A DNA stretch of 64,000 nucleotides from Mariniphaga sediminis (GCF_003573545.1 NZ_QWET01000001.1:372001-436000), one strand, 5' to 3'; numbered from the stretch's first letter, positions 44,537-54,059 are shown. Translations and numbers: made by a program. The notes: generated by a model not told the origin, from the sequence alone.

Positions 44537-46903
44537 ATGTTTCTTGGCGTTATTTTAATGTTTCTTTCTTTAGGCTGTCAGAAGAAAACAGAAATTCCAG
44601 AGCGGCTTTGGTACACAAAATCTGCAAAAAGCTGGCATGAAGCTCTGCCGTTGGGAAATGGCAGATTGGGAGTTATGATATTTGGATCGGTAGCCGAAGA
44701 ACATCTTCAATTAAACGAAGAAAGCTTATGGGCTGGCGTGCCGGAAGATCCTTTCCCTGAAAATATAAAGAAACATTATGCGGAATTTCAACGTCTGAAC
44801 CTGGAAGGTCAATATCCACGTGCATTTGATTATGCTATGGCGCATTTGGCTGTTTCCCCAACCGCTTTCCGTTCCTATGAGCCTTTAGGAGATCTTTACC
44901 TTTATTTTGGACATAATAATCCTAAAAATTACAAACGTTCACTTAACCTGGAAAAGGGAATAAACACTGTGGAATATGAAATAAACGGGGATAAATTTGT
45001 TCGCGAATCATTTGTTTCGTCGAAATACAATGCTGTTTTTTATCATTTCACAAGTGTTGATAAAGAGGAGGTTGAGTGTTATATACGTTTTGAAAGAGAA
45101 AGAGACATTAGAAAGTATGTAAATGCTGATAATATCATTTGTGTTGATGGGCAAATTTTCGATGATCCGGAAGGGGATGATGACAACCAAGAGGGGTCTG
45201 GAGAAGGTGGCTACCATATGAAGTTTTCTGCTCATGTCGGAGTGAAGGTTGAAGACGGAAATATCATTGCAAAAGGTGATAGTCTGGTTGTTTCTGGCAC
45301 AAATGATTTTACAGTTATTGTGAGTTCCGTAACTGATTATAATCCTGATTTAATGAATTTTGATCGTACAATTGATTCGGAAAAAGAATCGCTCAAAATC
45401 ATGGAGACAGCATTGAATACACCTTACCAACAAATAAAGGAAGAACACATTCATGACTTCTCATCTGTTTATAATCGAGTTAAATTTCACTTAGGAGAAA
45501 ACCCAAAAGATACTATTCCAACAGATAAACGAATAAAAAATGTACAAAAAGGGGGTAATGATAATTACCTTACCCAGTTACTTTTTCAATATGGCAGGTA
45601 CCTTTTAATGTCCAGTTCAGGTTTTCGAGCCGTTTTGCCAGCCAACCTTCAGGGGATATGGAATGCAGATATGTGGGCTCCTTGGGAATCTGATTATCAT
45701 TTGAACATTAACTTGCAAATGAATTATTGGCCGGCTGATGTGTGCAATCTTTCGGAAACACTTAAACCTTTATCTAATTTTATGGTTAGATTGACTGAAA
45801 AAGGAAAAACAACAGCAAAAAAGATGATAGGTTCTGAAGGTTGGATAGCCCATTATTCAACAAATGTTTTTGGGCGTACAATTGCCTCGGGATCGACGAA
45901 AAGTTCACAAGTAAACAATGGCTATTGTTTTCCCCTGGCTGGTGCATGGATGTCTTTAACTTTGTGGCGACATTATCAGTTTACCCAAGATCAAGAATAT
46001 CTGAAAGATACAGTTTATCCGGTAATTAGCGGCGCTGTTGAGTTTATTCTTGATTTTCTGAAAGAAAACAGCAAGGGAGAACTGGTGACTGTGCCATCCT
46101 ATTCTCCTGAAAATTTTTACATCGATCCGGTATCTGGTAAGAGATTGCGTAACACGATGGCTGCTACTATCGATATAGAAATTATTCGTGATATTTTTGA
46201 TGCCTGTCTGTCTGCTGAAAAAATTCTGTCAAAAGATAAATTAACAAAAAGGATCCATGAAGTATTAGTAAAATTACCGTCAATAAAGATTGGAGCGGAT
46301 AGTACTATCCAGGAATGGTACGAAGATTACGAGGAAATAGAGCCCGGGCATCGTCATATATCCCATTTGTATGCTCTTTATCCATCCAATCAAATTACAA
46401 AAGCTACGCCTGAACTTTTTAAAGCAGCGCGGACAACAATAGAAAAACGTCTGTCAGGCGGAGGTGGACAAACCGGATGGAGTCGTGCCTGGATTGTAAA
46501 TTTTTATGCAAGATTATTTGATGGTAATGAATGTAACAAGCATATTAATGGCTTGCTCTCTGGGCAGGTTTCGTCAAACCTTTTTGACCTGCATCCGCCG
46601 CATGTTTTTCAAATTGACGGGAACTTGGGAGTTACCGCAGGTATTGCCGAAATGTTACTGCAGTCACATGAAAATAAAACAATACGTTTGTTGCCCGCTT
46701 TACCCAAGGATTGGAAAGATGGTGAAATAAAAGGGCTTTGTGCAAGAGGAAATTTTATTATTGATATTGATTGGAAGGATGGTAAAATGGAAACTGTCTG
46801 GATTTATTCTCCAAAAGGGGGAAAATGCAGACTTCGATATCAGGGAAAAGAAAAGGAATTTAGTATGAAAGCAGGTGAACAACTTAAATGGGCTAACTTT
46901 TAG
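44537..46903 (+). CDS. GH95 alpha-L-fucosidase-like lipoprotein
   Basis: About 788 residues from ATG 44537 with a short lipoprotein signal (MFLGVILMFLSLGC, Cys14); GTG 44525 is an alternative start. The N-terminal domain opens with the GH95 text LWYTKSAKSWHEALPLGNGRLGVMIFGSVAEEHLQLNEESLWAG. The (alpha/alpha)6 domain contains LPANLQGIWNADMWAPWESDYHLNINLQMNYWPADVCNL, with the Asn pair of NINLQMNYW that supports catalysis, then EEIEPGHRHISHLYALYP and GWSRAWIVNFYARLFDG, DGNLGVTAGIAEMLLQS. GH95 enzymes remove alpha-1,2-linked L-fucose (or L-galactose). This implies fucosylated material in the PUL 2 substrate. Confidence 0.95.
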   Translation: MFLGVILMFLSLGCQKKTEIPERLWYTKSAKSWHEALPLGNGRLGVMIFGSVAEEHLQLNEESLWAGVPEDPFPENIKKHYAEFQRLNLEGQYPRAFDYAMAHLAVSPTAFRSYEPLGDLYLYFGHNNPKNYKRSLNLEKGINTVEYEINGDKFVRESFVSSKYNAVFYHFTSVDKEEVECYIRFERERDIRKYVNADNIICVDGQIFDDPEGDDDNQEGSGEGGYHMKFSAHVGVKVEDGNIIAKGDSLVVSGTNDFTVIVSSVTDYNPDLMNFDRTIDSEKESLKIMETALNTPYQQIKEEHIHDFSSVYNRVKFHLGENPKDTIPTDKRIKNVQKGGNDNYLTQLLFQYGRYLLMSSSGFRAVLPANLQGIWNADMWAPWESDYHLNINLQMNYWPADVCNLSETLKPLSNFMVRLTEKGKTTAKKMIGSEGWIAHYSTNVFGRTIASGSTKSSQVNNGYCFPLAGAWMSLTLWRHYQFTQDQEYLKDTVYPVISGAVEFILDFLKENSKGELVTVPSYSPENFYIDPVSGKRLRNTMAATIDIEIIRDIFDACLSAEKILSKDKLTKRIHEVLVKLPSIKIGADSTIQEWYEDYEEIEPGHRHISHLYALYPSNQITKATPELFKAARTTIEKRLSGGGGQTGWSRAWIVNFYARLFDGNECNKHINGLLSGQVSSNLFDLHPPHVFQIDGNLGVTAGIAEMLLQSHENKTIRLLPALPKDWKDGEIKGLCARGNFIIDIDWKDGKMETVWIYSPKGGKCRLRYQGKEKEFSMKAGEQLKWANF

Positions 46904-46939
46904 TTCATTGAAAACACAGTCTAATCAAAATATACAATA

Positions 46940-49810
46940 ATGAAAAAAGCTCTTACAGTATATTTTCTCCTAATTAATTTTTACATAACCGCACAACCTA
47001 TCTCCCGAACCTTTGAACTAAGGTACTTTACCAGTGACCCTGCAGCCAATGGGGAAACAGATTTCAAGGGAGAAACCGAATGGTTTAACACTGAAGGTAG
47101 GGTTCAATTTTTAAATGAATATGCAAATTTTGCTTCCCGTTATTTTGATAATCCGGAGTTAGACAAGGAGATAGTTACGGAAGAAGAGATTGGTGATCTG
47201 GTAAGAAAAATGAAACCCCAACCAGGAACCAAAATCCGGCAGACAATTCCATTGAACGGATGGAAAACTTACGGCTATAAAAAAGGGCAGGACATTCAAA
47301 ACGAAAAAGAACTTGAGTTCTGGAATAACATTCCCGGGGCACGAATTATTAACGATAAGCTGGAATTACGCAATACCACTATCAAAAAAGAGTTCGGACC
47401 TTTAAACTGGCGGTTTAAACTGGAATGCAAGGTAATGGTTGCAGGGAACAGCCAGGTTACATTTAAACTGAAAGGAGAAGATAAAACGGCTGTCTCCCTG
47501 GCTTTAAACAAGGAAGAATTAAATACAGAAGGTTCTGAATTGGTTATCGAAGGGGACATGACCCAAAAAAGGTTTAATTGTTACGTGAATGGCAAACTGA
47601 TTCATGACTTTGCATTAATGACTGACACTACAGTTACAGCCATATCTGCTTTTTCAGTTTCAGTATCCGGTAATGGTTTTATTGATGACCTTTTTTTGTT
47701 CAATCACGTTTTGCAGGATAACGCCAATTATCCCTACTATTCGCAGGTTATTTTGGATGAGGATTTTGAAGAAAAACCTGCAATCGAAGGATGGCAATCC
47801 GTCTATTTCGACGATAGCCACTGGAAGAAGTCTGATTTGCCTGCCGTACACGGAGGCCTTCGTGAAAAGGAAGAATCCTTTTATCTAAGAAAAAAACAGT
47901 ATGTCGGAGAATTTGAAAGGGCTTTTTTACAAATAGAAACCCTCGACCCGGGTGGAGAAGTTTGGATCAATAACGAAGTAGTGGCTGTTGTTAATAACCG
48001 GCATCCCCAGGAAATAGAAGTTACCCGCTTTCTGAATAAGAATCAGGAGAACTTGTTTGCGGTTAAAGTAAACCCATACAAATTGAATTTTCCAATGCCG
48101 CATACCCCAACAGACCATCACATTGGATGGTTTTTGGGACGTACAAAACTGGAGCTTACCTCGAAATGCAGAATCAAAAGTGTGGTTGCTACTACCCGCG
48201 AGTTGGGAGAGGAGGCTATACAGGCACATAAAGTCATCCTGCAATACCCCACACGGAATTTTTTTGAGGGGAGTATTGAAATCAATTACTATCCCTGGTT
48301 CCCGGAGGAAGGCGAAAGGGTTGCCTCTTTCTCCCGCGAAATAAAAGTACGCCCAAGGATAGCTCATGAATTCCATTTCGATATTCCCGTACCTTCCCCC
48401 GGCCTGTGGAGCCCGGAATCACCGAACCTGTACAGGGTTGAGACAATTTTAAAAGATAAAGAAGGGAACCCTGTGGACGACTTTGTAACCACTACCGGAA
48501 TAAGGACGGTAAAGCAGGCAAACGGTCACCTGTATATCAACGGGAAAGCCGAGATGTTAAATGGTGCACAAATTATGGGATTTCGCACTCCCATTGAAAC
48601 AACCTCAAAGTATAACAGATGTGCACCACTTGAAACCGTGGCTGAGGAGATGCTCATGATAAAAAAAATGAATGCAAACATGCTACGTGTGCATGTACAT
48701 GCCGAAAAAGATACAGTAGATGGAATAAATGATCCGCGGTATGCTGAATTTGCCGATCAGATGGGCATTTACCTGATATGGTCCACAGCCGGATTTATCA
48801 GGGAAGGTGAGGCCTGGAATGTGGATTTTGAAGGTTATCCCAAATTTATGAAACAGGTCATCAATCATCCGAGCATTGTTCTCTGGGAAGCCTCCAACCA
48901 CCCCAACCGTTTTAAACTTCACGATATTTCCGAAACGCATGACTATATAAAGAAAATATATCAAACTATTTCCGATGCCGATCAAAGCCGGTTAATTTCA
49001 CCAACCTCTTTTTGGCAACATACCCACTATGCAAATTATGATGGTACCCTGGATTACCAGGGCAATTCCATTACAGCAGTCCCAGAATACATGGCTGCCC
49101 TTAATACACGGGGAAGCCAGGATGCTTATACCGGATATGGCGCCGATTGGTCCAGGCTCCGGAATGCCCCGAACGATTGGGCCGCCTCCTGCCTTGCTGC
49201 GAATGATAAGGCCTATTTTAATTTCGAACACGAAGAGTCGGCAGGGCAGCCCAACTGGGAATTATGTAAAGGGAAACCCTGGTATTTAATCCATTCTTAT
49301 GAATGGGATTATGATAAAGGTAGTGTAGGGAGGCGTTTAACATTGGACGAATGGCGGGCAAGCCAGGCGTGGCAGGCCTTTTCAGCCTGGGAGTCGATGA
49401 AAAAACAAATGTTGCTGGGGTACGATGGTTTTTCGTGGTGCTGCCTTCGGGGAGGAGCCAACATGGGAACGTACCAGAAACCGTTAATTGACAACCTGCG
49501 TCACCCTAAACTGGCCTACTATACCAATAAAATGGTTTTTCAAAAAACATGGGCCGCCAGCAATAATGTGGATGTGGTTTATGGCCCAGAGGATGAGGTA
49601 ATTCCTTTTGTTCATCATTTAGGGAAAAAAAAGCAAGTTGACCTTTTTGTTGAACTTCAAACCCCGGAAGGAAAAACCATAGAAAAAAAATCATTCGAAA
49701 ATATTCAACTCCCTGAAGGAAGGGGAATTGTCCAGTTGGAAAAATTCAGGTTTAAAAAGATGAAAGATGGAGTTTATGTTATAAAATACGAACTGAAAAA
49801 TTCAAAATAA
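46940..49810 (+). CDS. GH2-like beta-glycosidase, copy 2, with altered acid/base motif
   Basis: A 956-residue exported protein, the close paralogue of the one at 23573 (same length, about 36 differences after the signal peptide). The signal peptide MKKALTVYFLLINFYITAQ is different, so the copies may be exported or expressed differently. It keeps the same HPSIVLWEASNHPN segment (Asn653-His654 where most GH2 enzymes have Asn-Glu) and the FNFEHEESAG cluster. Most differences are conservative; the last ~80 residues vary most. It closes PUL 2 and again stands 42 bases before an rteC head. Confidence 0.8.
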   Translation: MKKALTVYFLLINFYITAQPISRTFELRYFTSDPAANGETDFKGETEWFNTEGRVQFLNEYANFASRYFDNPELDKEIVTEEEIGDLVRKMKPQPGTKIRQTIPLNGWKTYGYKKGQDIQNEKELEFWNNIPGARIINDKLELRNTTIKKEFGPLNWRFKLECKVMVAGNSQVTFKLKGEDKTAVSLALNKEELNTEGSELVIEGDMTQKRFNCYVNGKLIHDFALMTDTTVTAISAFSVSVSGNGFIDDLFLFNHVLQDNANYPYYSQVILDEDFEEKPAIEGWQSVYFDDSHWKKSDLPAVHGGLREKEESFYLRKKQYVGEFERAFLQIETLDPGGEVWINNEVVAVVNNRHPQEIEVTRFLNKNQENLFAVKVNPYKLNFPMPHTPTDHHIGWFLGRTKLELTSKCRIKSVVATTRELGEEAIQAHKVILQYPTRNFFEGSIEINYYPWFPEEGERVASFSREIKVRPRIAHEFHFDIPVPSPGLWSPESPNLYRVETILKDKEGNPVDDFVTTTGIRTVKQANGHLYINGKAEMLNGAQIMGFRTPIETTSKYNRCAPLETVAEEMLMIKKMNANMLRVHVHAEKDTVDGINDPRYAEFADQMGIYLIWSTAGFIREGEAWNVDFEGYPKFMKQVINHPSIVLWEASNHPNRFKLHDISETHDYIKKIYQTISDADQSRLISPTSFWQHTHYANYDGTLDYQGNSITAVPEYMAALNTRGSQDAYTGYGADWSRLRNAPNDWAASCLAANDKAYFNFEHEESAGQPNWELCKGKPWYLIHSYEWDYDKGSVGRRLTLDEWRASQAWQAFSAWESMKKQMLLGYDGFSWCCLRGGANMGTYQKPLIDNLRHPKLAYYTNKMVFQKTWAASNNVDVVYGPEDEVIPFVHHLGKKKQVDLFVELQTPEGKTIEKKSFENIQLPEGRGIVQLEKFRFKKMKDGVYVIKYELKNSK

Positions 49811-50020
49811 AAATTTTCAAAAAAATAGTTTTACCATTCAAACTCAAACATCATGGATGTTAATGACCCACACCGTATTATTGAAGAATTTGAAAATGCT
49901 TTGTACAAGTTACAGCATACAAAAGAAAATCAGTTTGCCTTAGTGGAAAAGATGGTTTCTCTCTGTTCGCTGGCTTTTCTGGACTTGCGTGAGATTGTTA
50001 TAACCAATGGATTTAAAAGC
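46994..50020 (+). repeat. ~3.03 kb direct repeat, copy 2 (GH2-like gene plus rteC head)
   Basis: Matches 23627-26654. The spacing between copies is 23367 bases, so the mobile module, sulfatase and the whole of PUL 2 lie between two long direct repeats. Homology ends at about 50020 (…ggatttaaaagc), beyond which copy 1 continues into the intact rteC gene and copy 2 does not. Confidence 0.9.
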
Positions 50021-50071
50021 CATAGTGATTTAGTTTCCAGTCCGACCATTCAGTTTCAAGCAAAGTACTGA
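49853..50071 (+). pseudogene. rteC 5' remnant C (truncated)
   Basis: The first 56 codons (MDVNDPHRIIEEFENALYKLQHTKENQFALVEKMVSLCSLAFLDLREIVITNGFKS) match the intact RteC-like protein with few changes and without frameshift. After ...NGFKS the sequence turns into unrelated codons (HSDLVSSPTIQFQAKY-stop). The next 125 bases (50072-50196) hold a start-less fragment reading STYDYIVELVWQYGKYPLQIEE, whose family I do not recognise; it runs into the 3' end of the AraC gene on the other strand. Confidence 0.85.
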
Positions 50072-50196
50072 GTTCAACGTATGATTATATAGTTGAGTTG
50101 GTATGGCAATATGGTAAATATCCGCTTCAAATAGAAGAATGTGATGAAAATTATAATGGAAAATCCAATTACTTGATAAAGGTTTTAAATACATTC

Positions 50197-51057
50197 TTAA
50201 CCTCTGTTTTTTCGAAACTGTTCAGGGGTAAGTGAAGTGTATTTCTTAAATATTCTGCAAAAATAGGCCGTTGTACGGAAACCGGTTTGAGAAATAATAT
50301 CTGATAGTGGATCATTGGTGGTAAGCAATAATAATTTGGCTTTCTCTAAACGTTTTCGGATAATGAATTCGCTGGGTGGCATACCTGTAATTGACTTGAA
50401 TACACGTGAAAAATGGTCTTTTGATGTAAACGATAATTCAGCCAGCCTACTCACCGAGATTTCCTGAGCGATATTCTCCTGTATGAATTTCAATACATTT
50501 TGAAACTTGTTATTTGCAATTTTATTTATATCAATCGGCAATTCTTCTTGAACAAAGCGCGAAAAAAGTTGCTTTAAAATTGCGGTTGTTTCCAAATAGT
50601 GTGATAATGAGGTATAAGTGATTTCTTTATTTATCCATGGTTTTGACTGGTAAATTTTAGGATCATGGTGTGGAAGTTCATATCCGGGATTCAGATTAAG
50701 ACATTTTTGTAAAAGACTCTGATCTAAAGTGGTAGCACTGATTTTAGAAAGCACGTTGAAAAGATTATAAATATTAAGACCGGAAGGCATTTCCATACTA
50801 AAATGAATATAAATGTGTGCCAGATTCTTTTCAAAAAAATAGGAACATGGAGTAAAGCTTGGGATTAAATACATGTAGTTAGGTTCGAGAACAGTAGTGG
50901 CGCCATCAAAAACAAAATGTCCTTTCCCTTCTGTGATAATGTAAAGGCGTGAAAACGGGCTTATAATATTTTTATAAGCCGAATTGTCACTGAATCTTAA
51001 ATATGCAATATTCTTTAAATTAAAATTTATCGTTTTCCCAATTTCTTCAATATGCAT
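50197..51057 (-). CDS. AraC-family transcriptional regulator
   Basis: A 286-residue regulator. Residues 1-150 form a cupin-like ligand-binding domain (LYIITEGKGHFVFDGATTVLEPNYMYLIPSFTPCSYFF), residues ~185-283 the double helix-turn-helix (ISVSRLAELSFTSKDHFSRVFKSITGMPPSEFIIRKRLEKAKLLLLTTNDPLSDIISQTGFRTTAYFCRIFKKYTSLTPEQFRK). It is divergent from the rhaT-like operon with a 162-base intergenic region, the standard layout for an activator of that operon, possibly responding to L-rhamnose or a related deoxy-sugar. I saw no clear paired operator in the intergenic region. Confidence 0.92.
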   Translation of the reverse strand: MHIEEIGKTINFNLKNIAYLRFSDNSAYKNIISPFSRLYIITEGKGHFVFDGATTVLEPNYMYLIPSFTPCSYFFEKNLAHIYIHFSMEMPSGLNIYNLFNVLSKISATTLDQSLLQKCLNLNPGYELPHHDPKIYQSKPWINKEITYTSLSHYLETTAILKQLFSRFVQEELPIDINKIANNKFQNVLKFIQENIAQEISVSRLAELSFTSKDHFSRVFKSITGMPPSEFIIRKRLEKAKLLLLTTNDPLSDIISQTGFRTTAYFCRIFKKYTSLTPEQFRKNRG

Positions 51058-51219
51058 TGTTCTTATTTTTAACTTGTTTATCGATACTAAGCTAAGATTA
51101 TAAATATAATAACTTTAAATGTAAAATCGTATTTGTGCAATATGAAATCGTGAAAGTGTAATAGTTTTACAGTTCTCCAGATTACATTTGAAACCATAAA
51201 AACCAATATCATTTCCAAC

Positions 51220-52263
51220 ATGGAACTAAGTATTGTTCTCGGAATTTTGCTAATCGCCACCGGCGCGTTTTCTGCCGGCAGTTTTGCAGTCCCCTTTGGT
51301 AAAATTAAAGGTTGGAAGTGGGAAACCTACTGGATGGTTTTCAGCCTCGGGGCATATATAATTATGCCTTTGATTGCCTGCCTTGTTTTTACGCCTGATT
51401 TTTTAGCAATCATTCGGTCAACTCCGCTCGAACCCATTTTACTTGTTTTTATTTTAGGTGGAGTTTATGGTGTTGGAAATCTCTCTTTTGGTTTGGCACT
51501 GCGTTACCTGGGACTTTCGCTGGGGTATGCGCTTTCATTAGGGTTGATGTTGGCCATCGGTACGTTGGTTCCGCCAATTATCGACGGACGATTGCAATTA
51601 ATGATTGAATCCTATGGCGGTAAACTTTTGCTTGCCGGAATTGCGGTTGCCGCCGTTGGAATAGCTTTTTCGGCATGGGCCGGTATTACGAAAGACAAAT
51701 CGGTGACACTGGAAAAGAAACAGGAAAGTGTTTCTGAATTCAACCTGGGAAAAGGGATTCTTGCTGCATTGCTGGTGGGTGTGACCGGTTCCGCCATGGC
51801 ACTTGGGTTTGAACAGGGATTGCCCATTTCTGATTTTGCAGAACAAAGCGGTATCGACCCGCTCTTTTCCATGATGCCGGTTTACCTTATGCTTTTATCA
51901 GGAACATTTGTTTCAACGCTGATTTGGTGCTTTTTTCTTGGGTTCAGAAATAAATCTGTAAAAAACTATGTAAGTGCAAAAACCGGTAAAACACTGGCGT
52001 TAAACTACGGATTTGCTTTACTGTCCGGACTATTATGGTTCAGCCAGTTTATTTTTTACGGAATGGGGAAAAGCAAAATGGGGCCGTTTACTTTTACGTC
52101 TTGGGGAATACTAATGGCGCTGACAATTGGATTTGCTTCAGTTTGGGGGCTTATCCGCGGCGAATGGAAAGGTTCCCCGGCAAGGTTTTATGGCATTATG
52201 GCGTTATCTCTGCTCATTCTCATTGCAGCTTCTTTTATGATTGGTATCAGCGGTTCAGTTTAA
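51220..52263 (+). CDS. rhaT: L-rhamnose/proton symporter RhaT-like
   Basis: A 347-residue inner-membrane protein with about ten helices, of the RhaT family: GILLIATGAFSAGSFAVPFGKIKGWKWETYWMVFSLGAYIIMPLIACL, LGGVYGVGNLSFGLALRYLGLSLGYALSLGLMLAIGTLVPPI, FTFTSWGILMALTIGFASVWGLIRGEWKGS. RhaT imports L-rhamnose with protons. Here the cluster also contains a rhamnose mutarotase gene, which supports the assignment. Rhamnose isomerase, kinase and aldolase genes are not in the window. Confidence 0.9.
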   Translation: MELSIVLGILLIATGAFSAGSFAVPFGKIKGWKWETYWMVFSLGAYIIMPLIACLVFTPDFLAIIRSTPLEPILLVFILGGVYGVGNLSFGLALRYLGLSLGYALSLGLMLAIGTLVPPIIDGRLQLMIESYGGKLLLAGIAVAAVGIAFSAWAGITKDKSVTLEKKQESVSEFNLGKGILAALLVGVTGSAMALGFEQGLPISDFAEQSGIDPLFSMMPVYLMLLSGTFVSTLIWCFFLGFRNKSVKNYVSAKTGKTLALNYGFALLSGLLWFSQFIFYGMGKSKMGPFTFTSWGILMALTIGFASVWGLIRGEWKGSPARFYGIMALSLLILIAASFMIGISGSV

Positions 52264-52286
52264 ATAAAACAGAAAAATAGTTTATC

Positions 52287-53561
52287 ATGAACAAAAAAAA
52301 TATGACATCACACGAAAGGATTTTGGCTGCTATTAATCACCAGACACCCGACAAGGTGCCTGTTGATTTGGGAGCAACTCCAAGCTCGGGAATTTCTGCA
52401 ATAGCATATAGTAATCTTGTAAAGTATATTGGAATGCCGGAACTACCCGTCCAGATTTACGATGTGGTGCAACAACTGGCACAACCCGATATGAAAGTAC
52501 TGGATAAATTCGGAGTGGATGTGCTCGACATCGGACGTGAATTTAACACGAACGCATCTGACTGGAAGCCAACAACGCTTGCAAATGGTGCACCGGCATT
52601 TTATCCCATGTGGTTTAACCCGGTGAAATTGGAAAACGGCTCGTATGCCACCTATGATGACGACGGGAAAACAATGCTTTCGAGAATGCCGGTTGGCGCT
52701 ACTTTTTTCGATCAAACCTATTTCCCGTATGTGGATGGATATCCGGATAACTACGATAACCTGGATGCTGAAATGGGTCGCATTATGTGGGCACGCGATG
52801 CACACAGTCCATGGGACCATGCCGGCAATGACGGATTTTGGGAAACACTGCGCGAGAAAACGCTGCATCTGCGGCAAAATACGGACAAAGCTTTGCTGGT
52901 GGTTTGCGGGTGCAACTTGTTTGAGTGGGGAACTTTTCTGAGAAGGATGGATAACTTTTTGATGGATTTGATATGCGACCATGATAATGTAGAAAAATTG
53001 CTGGATGAATTGCTTAAACGCCACCTGGCAACCCTGGAAAAAGTGTGTAATTCCGTGGGCGACATTGTGGACATTATCCGTTTTGGCGACGATTTGGGAA
53101 TGACTCAGGGACCGTTTATGGAACCTGAAATTTACCGGCAGTTGTTTAAACCGCGCCACAAAATATTATGCGATTATGTGAAAGAACACAGCCAGATGCA
53201 CACGTTCATTCACTCCTGCGGTTCTATTTCGCTGCTTATGCCTGATTTGATTGAAGCAGGGATTGAAATTTTTAATCCGGTGCAAACCAATGCCTATCTC
53301 ATGGAACCTGGTTTCCTGAAGAAAGAGTTTGGAAAAGACTGCACTTTTTGGGGAGGTGGAATTGAAACGGCAGGTGTACTGAATAATGCATCTCCTGAAA
53401 AAGTCAGGGAACAAGTATTGGAAAGGCTCGAAATATTTTCTGAAGGGGGTGGTTTTGTTTTTAATACGGTGCACAATATATTACCCGATGTGCCGCCGGA
53501 AAATATTGTGGCCATGTTCAATGCAGTCGACGAATTCAATAATAAAAACCAAAAAAGATGA
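52287..53561 (+). CDS. uroporphyrinogen-decarboxylase-fold protein (MtaA/CmuA-like), unknown substrate
   Basis: A 424-residue cytoplasmic protein with the UroD fold: HERILAAINHQTPDKVPVDLGATPSSGISAIAY, GVDVLDIGREF, DLICDHDNVEKLLDELLKRHLATLE, IIRFGDDLGMTQGPFMEPEIYRQLFKPRHKIL, HTFIHSCGSISLLMPDLIEAGIEIFNPVQTNA and FVFNTVHNILPDVPPENIVAMFNAV. The H-x-C-G segment (HSCGS) is the zinc-binding site of methyltransferase members (MtaA/CmuA type), so it may move a methyl group rather than make haem. No corrinoid protein is beside it. The stop overlaps the start of rhaM as ATGA, so it is an integral part of a rhamnose-type operon. Perhaps it demethylates an O-methyl sugar, which is inference. Confidence 0.85.
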   Translation: MNKKNMTSHERILAAINHQTPDKVPVDLGATPSSGISAIAYSNLVKYIGMPELPVQIYDVVQQLAQPDMKVLDKFGVDVLDIGREFNTNASDWKPTTLANGAPAFYPMWFNPVKLENGSYATYDDDGKTMLSRMPVGATFFDQTYFPYVDGYPDNYDNLDAEMGRIMWARDAHSPWDHAGNDGFWETLREKTLHLRQNTDKALLVVCGCNLFEWGTFLRRMDNFLMDLICDHDNVEKLLDELLKRHLATLEKVCNSVGDIVDIIRFGDDLGMTQGPFMEPEIYRQLFKPRHKILCDYVKEHSQMHTFIHSCGSISLLMPDLIEAGIEIFNPVQTNAYLMEPGFLKKEFGKDCTFWGGGIETAGVLNNASPEKVREQVLERLEIFSEGGGFVFNTVHNILPDVPPENIVAMFNAVDEFNNKNQKR

Positions 53562-53881
53562 AACGATTTGGACAGATAATCGGAATCCGGCCCGAACAGT
53601 TTGAACGGTACAAAAGCTATCATTCGAATGTATGGCCTGAAGTATTGGAAAAAATAAGAGAGTGCCATATCAAAAATTATTCGATTTACCGCAAAAACGG
53701 ATTTCTTTTTGCCTATTTTGAATACTATGGGGAAGATTTTGCAAAAGACATGCAAAAAATGGCTGCGGATGAAAAAACTCAGGAATGGTGGGAAATCATG
53801 AAACCCATGCAGCAGCCAGTTACCAATCGTTTACCTGATGAATGGTGGGCCAATATGGAAGAGGTGTTTCATTTGGATTAA
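53558..53881 (+). CDS. rhaM: L-rhamnose mutarotase
   Basis: A 107-residue protein with the RhaM/L-fucose-mutarotase-like pattern: MKRFGQIIGIRPEQFERYKSYHSNVWPEVLEKIRECHIKNYSIYR, FAYFEYYGEDFAKDM, EWWEIMKPMQQP and a final EVFHLD. The catalytic His (YHSNVWPEV) and the WW pair are present. It interconverts alpha and beta anomers of L-rhamnose (or a similar deoxy-sugar) to speed catabolism. Translation is coupled to the UroD-like gene by an ATGA overlap. The 255-base gap that follows holds only the LacI operator described below. Confidence 0.92.
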   Translation: MKRFGQIIGIRPEQFERYKSYHSNVWPEVLEKIRECHIKNYSIYRKNGFLFAYFEYYGEDFAKDMQKMAADEKTQEWWEIMKPMQQPVTNRLPDEWWANMEEVFHLD

Positions 53882-54059
53882 TCCACACTTTTTAATTGCA
53901 GAAATGTGAAAAATACGAAACGAATCTGAATTTGTTGAATCTGTTGTTCCGGACAATCGAAAAATAAGTTTGAGAAATGGCACCAGTTTTTAAATAGTCA
54001 AGCAAAATTCAGAAGCATAGTTAAAATTTCATTATAAATTATCAAAATACACTAAGTTT

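Noticed and set aside
50072-50196. Start-less coding-like fragment STYDYIVELVWQYGKYPLQIEE after rteC remnant C
   Set aside because: I could not assign a family, and it has no start codon, so it is only mentioned as context of the remnant.
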